Of a stretch of DNA of 64,000 nucleotides, positions 55,200 through 64,000 are shown piece by piece. Position 1 is the first letter of the stretch. Each line of letters opens with the position of its first letter. The stretch lies in NCBI RefSeq assembly GCF_050948215.1, contig NW_027489003.1, forward strand, positions 1 through 64,000, written 5' to 3'. The DNA is from Halictus rubicundus (lineage: Eukaryota > Arthropoda > Insecta > Hymenoptera > Halictidae). The position numbers and the translations under genes were made by a program. The notes beneath the pieces are model-generated. The model saw only the letters and a program-made list of their open reading frames with translations. It made no database searches and was not told the origin of the DNA.

Positions 55200-58100
55200 T
55201 CCTATCCTCTATCCTATCCTATCCTCTATCCTATCCTGTCGTCTATCCTATCGTCTATCCTATCCTATCCTCTATCCTATCCTATCCTCTATCCTATCCT
55301 ATCCTCTATCCTATCCTGTCGTCTATCCTATCGTCTATCCTATCCTATCCTCTATCCTATCCTATCCCCTATCCAATCCTCTATCACATCCTATCCTCTA
55401 TCCTATCCTATCCTCTATCCTATCCTGTCCTCTATCCTATCCTATCCTCTATCCTATCCTATCCTCTATCCTATCCTATCCTCTATCCTATCCTATCCTC
55501 TATCCTATCCTATCCTCTATCCTATCATATCGTCTATCTTATCCTCTATCCTATCCTATCCTACCCTCTATCCTATCCTATCCTCTATCCTATCCTATCT
55601 TCTCTCCTATCCTATCTTCTATCCTATCCTATCCTCTATCCTATCAAATCCCCTATCCTATCCTCTATCCTATCCTATCCTGTATCCTATCCAATCCTCT
55701 ATCCTATCCTATCATCTATCATCAATCCTATCCTTTCCTGTATCCTATCCAATCCTCTATCCTATCCTATCCTCTATCCTATCCTCTCCTCTATCCTATC
55801 CTATCCTCTATCCTATCCTCTATCCTATAATATCCTCTATCCTATCAAATCCCCTATCCTATCCTCTATCCTATCCTATCTTCTATCCTATCCTATCCAC
55901 TATCCTATCAAATCCCCTATCCTATCCTCTATCCTATCCTATCCTCTATCCTATCCTATCCTCTATCCTATCCTATTCTCCATCCTATCCTATCCTCAAG
56001 CCTATCCTATCCTCTATACTATAATATCATCTATCCTAGCCAATCCTCTATCCTATCCTCTATCCTATCCTATCCTCTAGCCTATCCTATCCTCTATCCT
56101 ATCCTATCCTCTATCCTATCCTATCCTCTATCCTATCCTATCCTCTATCCTATCCTATCTTCTATCCTATCATATCCTCTATCCTATCAAATCCCCTATC
56201 CTATCCTCTATCCTATCCTATCCTCTATCCTATCATATCCTATATCCTATAATATCCTCTATCCTATCCTATCCTCTATCCAATCCTCTATCCTATCCTA
56301 TCCTCTATTCTATCCTATCCTGTATCCTATCAAATCCCCTATCCTATCATCTATCCTACCCTATCGTCTATCCTATCCTATCCTCTATCCTATCCTATCG
56401 TCTATCCTATCGTCTATCCTATCCTATCCTCTATCCTATCCTATCCTCTATCCTATCCTATCCTCTATCCTATCCTATCCTCTATCCTATCCTATCCTCT
56501 ATCCTATCCTATCTTCTATCCTATCATATCCTCTATCCTATCAAATCCCCTATCCTATCCTCTATCCTATCCTATCCTCTATCCTATCATAACCTCTATC
56601 CTATAATATCCTCTATCCTATCCTATCCTCTATCCAATCCTCTATCCTATCCTATCCTCTATTCTATCCTATCCTATATCCTATCAAATCCCCTATCCTA
56701 TCATCTATCCTATCCTATCGTCTATCCTATCCTATCCTCTATCCTATCCTATCGTCTATCCTATCGTCTATCCTATCCTATCCTCTATCCTATCCTATCC
56801 TCTATCCTATCCTATCCTCTATCCTATCCTATCCTCTATCCTATCCCAGCCTCTATCCTATCCTATCTTCTATCCTATCATATCCTCTATCCTATCAAAT
56901 CCCCTATCCTATCCTCTATCCTATCCTATCCTCTATCCTATCCTATCCTCTATCCTATCCTATCTTCTATCCTATCATATCCTCTATCCTATCAAATCCC
57001 CTATCCTATCCTCTATCCTATCCTATCCTCTATCCTATCATAACCTCTATCCTATAATATCCTCTATCCTATCCTATCCTCTATCCAATCCTCTATCCTA
57101 TCCTATCCTCTATTCTATCCTATCCTATATCCTATCAAATCCCCTATCCTATCATCTATCCTATCCTATCGTCTATCCTATCCTATCCTCTATCCTATCC
57201 TATGGTCTATCCTATCCTCTATCCTATCCTATCCTATCCTCTATCCTATCAAATCCCCTATCCTATCCTCTATCCTATCCTATCATCTATCCTCCATCCT
57301 ATCCAATCCTCTATCCTATCCTATCCTCTATCCTATCCTATCCTCTATCCTATCCTATCCTCTATCCTATCATATCCTCTATCCTATCCTGTCCTCTATC
57401 CTATCCTATCCTCTATCCTATCCTATCCTCTATCCTATCCTATCCTCTATCCTATCCTATCCTCTATCCTATCCTATCCTCTATCCTATCCTATCCTCTA
57501 TCCTATCCTATCCTCTATCCTATCCTATCCTCTATCCTATCATATCGTCTATCTTATCCTCTATCCTATCCTATCCTACCCTCTATCCTATCCTATCCTC
57601 TATCCTATCCTATCTTCTCTCCTATCCTATCTTCTATCCTATCCTATCCTCTATCCTATCAAATCCCCTATCCTATCCTCTATCCTATCCTATCCTGTAT
57701 CCTATCCAATCCTCTATCCTATCCTATCATCTATCATCAATCCTATCCTTTCCTGTATCCTATCCAATCCTCTATCCTATCCTATCCTCTATCCTATCCT
57801 CTCCTCTATCCTATCCTATCCTCTATCCTATCCTCTATCCTATAATATCCTCTATCCTATCAAATCCCCTATCCTATCCTCTATCCTATCCTATCTTCTA
57901 TCCTATCCTATCCACTATCCTATCAAATCCCCTATCCTATCCTCTATCCTATCCTATCCTCTATCCTATCCTATCCTCTATCCTATCCTATTCTCCATCC
58001 TATCCTATCCTCAAGCCTATCCTATCCTCTATACTATAATATCATCTATCCTAGCCAATCCTCTATCCTATCCTCTATCCTATCCTATCCTCTAGCCTAT

Positions 58101-59200
58101 CCTATCCTCTATCCTATCCTATCCTCTATCCTATCCTATCCTCTATCCTATCCTATCCTCTATCCTATCCTATCTTCTATCCTATCATATCCTCTATCCT
58201 ATCAAATCCCCTATCCTATCCTCTATCCTATCCTATCCTCTATCCTATCATATCCTATATCCTATAATATCCTCTATCCTATCCTATCCTCTATCCAATC
58301 CTCTATCCTATCCTATCCTCTATTCTATCCTATCCTGTATCCTATCAAATCCCCTATCCTATCATCTATCCTACCCTATCGTCTATCCTATCCTATCCTC
58401 TATCCTATCCTATCGTCTATCCTATCGTCTATCCTATCCTATCCTCTATCCTATCCTATCCTCTATCCTATCCTATCCTCTATCCTATCCTATCCTCTAT
58501 CCTATCCTATCTTCTATCCTATCATATCCTCTATCCTATCAAATCCCCTATCCTATCCTCTATCCTATCCTATCCTCTATCCTATCATAACCTCTATCCT
58601 ATAATATCCTCTATCCTATCCTATCCTCTATCCAATCCTCTATCCTATCCTATCCTCTATTCTATCCTATCCTATATCCTATCAAATCCCCTATCCTATC
58701 ATCTATCCTATCCTATCGTCTATCCTATCCTATCCTCTATCCTATCCTATCGTCTATCCTATCGTCTATCCTATCCTATCCTCTATCCTATCCTATCCTC
58801 TATCCTATCCTATCCTCTATCCTATCCTATCCTCTATCCTATCCCAGCCTCTATCCTATCCTATCTTCTATCCTATCATATCCTCTATCCTATCAAATCC
58901 CCTATCCTATCCTCTATCCTATCCTATCCTCTATCCTATCCTATCCTCTATCCTATCCTATCTTCTATCCTATCATATCCTCTATCCTATCAAATCCCCT
59001 ATCCTATCCTCTATCCTATCCTATCCTCTATCCTATCATAACCTCTATCCTATAATATCCTCTATCCTATCCTATCCTCTATCCAATCCTCTATCCTATC
59101 CTATCCTCTATTCTATCCTATCCTATATCCTATCAAATCCCCTATCCTATCATCTATCCTATCCTATCGTCTATCCTATCCTATCCTCTATCCTATCCTA
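55200..59200 (+). repeat. Tandem duplication of about 2.0 kb
   Basis: Two head-to-tail units meet near 57.2 kb. Paired markers are TCTCTCC near 55607 and 57613, TATCATAACC near 56590 and 58586 and near 57042 and 59037, and TATGGTC near 57201 and 59199. Offsets lie between 1,995 and 2,017 bp. TATGGTC marks the end of each unit. Each unit also contains an inner duplication of about 452 bp (TATCATAACC at 56590 and 57042; 58586 and 59037). Confidence 0.78.
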
Positions 59201-59739
59201 TGGTCTATCCTATCCTCTATCCTATCCTATCCTATCCTCTATCCTATCAAATCCCCTATCCTATCCTCTATCCTATCCTATCATCTATCCTCCATCCTAT
59301 CCAATCCTCTATCCTATCCTATCCTCTATCCTATCCTATCCTCTATCCTATCCTATCCTCTATCCTATCATATCCTCTATCCTATCCTGTCCTCTATCCT
59401 ATCCTATCCTGTCCTCTATCCTATCCTATCCTCTATCCTATCCTATCCTCTATCCTATCCTATCCTCTATCCTATCCTATCCTCTATCCTATCCTATCCT
59501 CTATCCTATCCTATCCTCTATCCTATCCTATCCTCTATCCTATCCTGTCCTCTATCCTATCCTATCCTCTATCCTATCCTATCCTCTATCCTATCCTATC
59601 CTCTATCCTATCCTATCCTCTATCCTATCCTATCCTCTATCCTATCCTATCCTCTATCCTATCCTATCCTCTATCCTATCCTATCCTCTATCCTATCCTA
59701 TCCTCTATCCTATCCTATCCTCTATCCTATCCTATCCTA

Positions 59740-62520
59740 TATCATATCCTATCCTCTGTCCTAACCTATTCTCTATCCTATCCTCTATCCTATCCTCTAT
59801 CCTATCGTATCCTCTATCCTATCCTATCATCTCTCCTATCCTATCCTCTATCCTATCCTATCGTCTATCCTATCCTATCCTCTATCCTATCATATCGTCT
59901 ATCTTATCCTCTATCCTATCCTATCCTACCCTCTATCCTATCCTATCCTCTATCCTATCCTATCTTCTCTCCTATCCTATCTTCTATCCTATCCTATCCT
60001 CTATCCTATCAAATCCCCTATCCTATCCTCTATCCTATCCTATCCTGTATCCTATCCAATCCTCTATCCTATCCTATCATCTATCATCAATCCTATCCTT
60101 TCCTGTATCCTATCCAATCCTCTATCCTATCCTATCCTCTATCCTATCCTCTCCTCTATCCTATCCTATCCTCTATCCTATCCTCTATCCTATAATATCC
60201 TCTATCCTATCAAATCCCCTATCCTATCCTCTATCCTATCCTATCTTCTATCCTATCCTATCCTCTATCCTATCAAATCCCCTATCCTATCCTCTATCCT
60301 ATCCTATCCTCTATCCTATCCTATCCTCTATCCTATCCTATTCTCCATCCTATCCTATCCTCAAGCCTATCCTATCCTCTATACTATAATATCATCTATC
60401 CTAGCCAATCCTCTATCCTATCCTCTATCCTATCCTATCCTCTAGCCTATCCTATCCTCTATCCTATCCTATCCTCTATCCTATCCTATCCTCTATCCTA
60501 TCCTATCCTCTATCCTATCCTATCTTCTATCCTATCATATCCTCTATCCTATCAAATCCCCTATCCTATCCTCTATCCTATCCTATCCTCTATCCTATCA
60601 TATCCTATATCCTATAATATCCTCTATCCTATCCTATCCTCTATCCAATCCTCTATCCTATCCTATCCTCTATTCTATCCTATCCTGTATCCTATCAAAT
60701 CCCCTATCCTATCATCTATCCTACCCTATCGTCTATCCTATCCTATCCTCTATCCTATCCTATCGTCTATCCTATCGTCTATCCTATCCTATCCTCTATC
60801 CTATCCTATCCTCTATCCTATCCTCTATCCTATCCTATCTTCTATCCTATCCTCTATCCTATCCTATCCTCTATCCTATCCTATCCTCTATCCTATCCTA
60901 TCCTCTATCCTATCCTATCCTCTATCCTATCCTGTCCTCTATCCTATCCTATCCTCTATCCTATCCTATCCTCTATCCTATCCTATCCTCTATCCTATCC
61001 TATCCTCTATCCTATCCTATCCTCTATCCTATCCTATCCTCTATCCTATCCTATCCTCTATCCTATCCTATCCTCTATCCTATCCTATCCTCTATCCTAT
61101 CCTATCCTCTATCCTATCCTATCCTATATCATATCCTATCCTCTGTCCTAACCTATTCTCTATCCTATCCTCTATCCTATCCTCTATCCTATCGTATCCT
61201 CTATCCTATCCTATCATCTCTCCTATCCTATCCTCTATCCTATCCTATCGTCTATCCTATCCTATCCTCTATCCTATCATATCGTCTATCTTATCCTCTA
61301 TCCTATCCTATCCTACCCTCTATCCTATCCTATCCTCTATCCTATCCTATCTTCTCTCCTATCCTATCTTCTATCCTATCCTATCCTCTATCCTATCAAA
61401 TCCCCTATCCTATCCTCTATCCTATCCTATCCTGTATCCTATCCAATCCTCTATCCTATCCTATCATCTATCATCAATCCTATCCTTTCCTGTATCCTAT
61501 CCAATCCTCTATCCTATCCTATCCTCTATCCTATCCTCTCCTCTATCCTATCCTATCCTCTATCCTATCCTCTATCCTATAATATCCTCTATCCTATCAA
61601 ATCCCCTATCCTATCCTCTATCCTATCCTATCTTCTATCCTATCCTATCCTCTATCCTATCAAATCCCCTATCCTATCCTCTATCCTATCCTATCCTCTA
61701 TCCTATCCTATCCTCTATCCTATCCTATTCTCCATCCTATCCTATCCTCAAGCCTATCCTATCCTCTATACTATAATATCATCTATCCTAGCCAATCCTC
61801 TATCCTATCCTCTATCCTATCCTATCCTCTAGCCTATCCTATCCTCTATCCTATCCTATCCTCTATCCTATCCTATCCTCTATCCTATCCTATCCTCTAT
61901 CCTATCCTATCTTCTATCCTATCATATCCTCTATCCTATCAAATCCCCTATCCTATCCTCTATCCTATCCTATCCTCTATCCTATCATATCCTATATCCT
62001 ATAATATCCTCTATCCTATCCTATCCTCTATCCAATCCTCTATCCTATCCTATCCTCTATTCTATCCTATCCTGTATCCTATCAAATCCCCTATCCTATC
62101 ATCTATCCTACCCTATCGTCTATCCTATCCTATCCTCTATCCTATCCTATCGTCTATCCTATCGTCTATCCTATCCTATCCTCTATCCTATCCTATCCTC
62201 TATCCTATCCTCTATCCTATCCTATCTTCTATCCTATCCTTTCCTCTATCCTATCCTATCCTCTATCCTATCCTCTATCCTATCCTATCCTCTATCCTAT
62301 CCTATCCTCTATCCTATCCTATCCTCTATCCTATCCTATCCTCTATCCTATCCTATCCTCTATCCTATCCTATCCTCTATCCTATCCTATCCTCTATCCT
62401 ATCCTATCGTCTATCCTATCCTATCGTCTATCCTATCCTCTATCCTATCCTATCCTCTATCCTATCCTATCCTCTATCCTATCCTATCCTCTATCCTATC
62501 CTAGCCTCTATCCTATCCTA
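59740..62520 (+). repeat. Tandem duplication of about 1,387 bp
   Basis: ATATCATATCC starts at 59739 and 61126, CATCTATCATCAATC starts at 60078 and 61465, and TCTCTCC lies near 59962 and 61350. All offsets are 1,387-1,388 bp. Three independent variants at one offset show a recent head-to-tail copy. The second copy runs on into cassettes shared with 13-16 kb (TAGCC near 62504). The window ends inside another partial copy whose TATCATCAATCC cassette is near 63541. Confidence 0.78.
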
Positions 62521-64000
62521 TCCTCTATCCTATCATATCCTCTATCCTATAATATCCTCTATCCTATCCTATCCTCTATCCAATCCTCTATCCTATCCTA
62601 TCCTCTATTCTATCCTATCCTGTATCCTATCAAATCCCCTATCCTATCATCTATCCTATCCTATCGTCTATCCTATCCTATCCTCTATCCTATCCTATCG
62701 TCTATCCTATCGTCTATCCTATCCTATCGTCTATCCTATCGTCTATCCTATCCTATCCTCTATCCTATCCTATCCTCTATCCTATCCTATCCTCTATCCT
62801 ATCCTATCCTATCCTCTATCCTATCAAATCCCCTATCCTATCCTCTATCCTATCCTATCATCTATCCTCTATCCTATCCAATCCTCTATCCTATCCTTTC
62901 CTCTATCCTATCCTATCCTCTATCCTATCCTATCCTCTATCCTATCATATCCTCTATCCTATCCTGTCCTCTATCCTATCCTATTCTCTATCCTATCCTA
63001 TCCTCTATCCTATCCTATCCTCTATCCTATCCTATCCTCTATCCTATCCTATCCTCTATCCTAACCTATTCTCTAACCTATCCTCTATCCTATCCTCTAT
63101 CCTATCCTATCCTCTATCCTATCCTATCCTCTATCCTATCCAATCCTCTATCCTATCCTATCCTCTATCCTATCATATCCTCTATCCTAACCTATCCCCT
63201 ATCCAATCCTCTATCACATCCTATCCTCTATCCTATCCTATCCTCTATCCTATCCTGTCCTCTATCCTATCCTATCCTCTATCCTATCCTATCCTCTATC
63301 CTATCCTATCCTCTATCCTATCCTATCCTCTATCCTATCCTATCCTCTATCGTATCATATCGTCTATCTTATCCTCTATCCTATCCTATCCTACCCTCTA
63401 TCCTATCCTATCCTCTATCCTATCCTATCTTCTCTCCTATCCTATCTTCTATCCTATCCTATCCTCTATCCTATCAAATCCCCTATCCTATCCTCTATCC
63501 TATCCTATCCTGTATCCTATCCAATCCTCTATCCTATCCTATCATCTATCATCAATCCTATCCTTTCCTGTATCCTATCCAATCCTCTATCCTATCCTAT
63601 CCTCTATCCTATCCTCTCCCCTATCCTATCCTATCCTCTATCCTATCCTCTATCCTATAATATCCTCTATCCTATCAAATCCCCTATCCTATCCTCTATC
63701 CTATCCTATCTTCTATCCTATCCTATCCTCTATCCTATCAAATCCCCTATCCTATCCTCTATCCTATCCTATCCTCTATCCTATCCTATCCTCTATCCTA
63801 TCCTATTCTCCATCCTATCCTATCCTCAAGCCTATCCTATCCTCTATACTATAATATCATCTATCCTAGCCAATCCTCTATCCTATCCTCTATCCTATCC
63901 TATCCTCTAGCCTATCCTATCCTCTATCCTATCCTATCCTCTATCCTATCCTATCCTCTATCCTATCCTATCCTCTATCCTATCCTATCTTCTATCCTAT

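Larger units (their letters stand above)
11116..64000 (+). repeat. 17-bp TATCC satellite, main array
   Basis: A tandem array of TATCCTATCCTATCCTC runs to the end of the window without a non-satellite interruption. The strand is almost pure T, C and A. G is confined to a few variants: TATCGTC, CTGTATCC, CTGTCC, TAGCC, CCGCTATCC. Units lacking a pentamer give 12-bp steps and units with an extra one give 22-bp steps. Variant units are not random: strings of them recur in the same order, which defines higher-order repeats (listed separately). No gene, tRNA, rRNA, transposon, CRISPR array or unique sequence longer than a few bases was seen. The open frames, up to about 640 codons, have only the peptide period of the repeat. 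Confidence 0.97.

Noticed and set aside
1..64000. CRISPR array
   Set aside because: There are no unique spacers between repeats. Units are contiguous at 17 bp and no cas-like gene is present.
1..64000. Human satellite II/III
   Set aside because: The pentamer TATCC has the same base composition as ATTCC but is not a rotation of it or of its complement.

Overview
The window is 64 kb of tandem satellite DNA with no gene I can support on either strand. Nearly all of it is a 17-bp repeat, TATCCTATCCTATCCTC: three TATCC pentamers plus TC. The reverse complement is GAGGATAGGATAGGATA. An array this long with nested higher-order repeats points to eukaryotic constitutive heterochromatin (centromeric, pericentromeric or subtelomeric). 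Nothing here identifies the species. Long open frames are frequent only because the TATCC strand almost never makes a stop codon and 17 is not a multiple of 3, so every frame runs through a 17-residue peptide period (YPILSSILSYPLSYPIL).

Layout. 1-7384: the satellite in GGATA orientation. It is clean at the left end and gathers small insertions and deletions from about 3.4 kb; it is badly disturbed from about 5.7 kb. 7385-10257: a different-looking array with unit TCTTCACTTCACTTCAC, also 17 bp. 10258-10300: a short non-satellite stretch with a run of 11 C. 10301-about 10950: a 17-bp array of ACACC, TCACC and ACTCC pentamers grading into TATCC. About 10951-64000: the satellite in TATCC orientation, mostly clean and organised as a mosaic of shared cassettes. 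These include a duplication of roughly 10-12 kb (about 13.0-25.2 versus 27.1-36.7 kb), a 2-kb core repeated every 3.6-3.8 kb between 41.6 and 51.2 kb, and tandem units of about 2.0 and 1.39 kb between 55.2 and 62.5 kb.

Two observations unify the left third. First, positions 1 to about 20,573 form one giant palindrome. Variant monomers in the left arm recur in mirrored order and spacing in the right arm, with paired coordinates summing to 20,573-20,583. The centre falls at about 10,287-10,291, inside the odd non-satellite stretch. Second, the TTCAC array is what the palindrome predicts at that place once bases are substituted A to C, T to A and G to T (G sometimes unchanged). GAGGATAGGATAGGATA becomes TCTTCACTTCACTTCAC exactly, and rare variants of the right arm reappear in substituted form at their mirrored positions. 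The ACACC zone shows the same A to C and T to A changes setting in gradually.

I know of no biological process that substitutes letters this way while keeping order. The simplest inference is a fold-back (template followed by complement) read or chimera whose bases were systematically miscalled around and after the turn, then built into the assembly. A real inverted duplication with a diverged centre is the alternative. The right arm beyond about 20.6 kb is not affected by this argument and looks like genuine satellite with higher-order structure.
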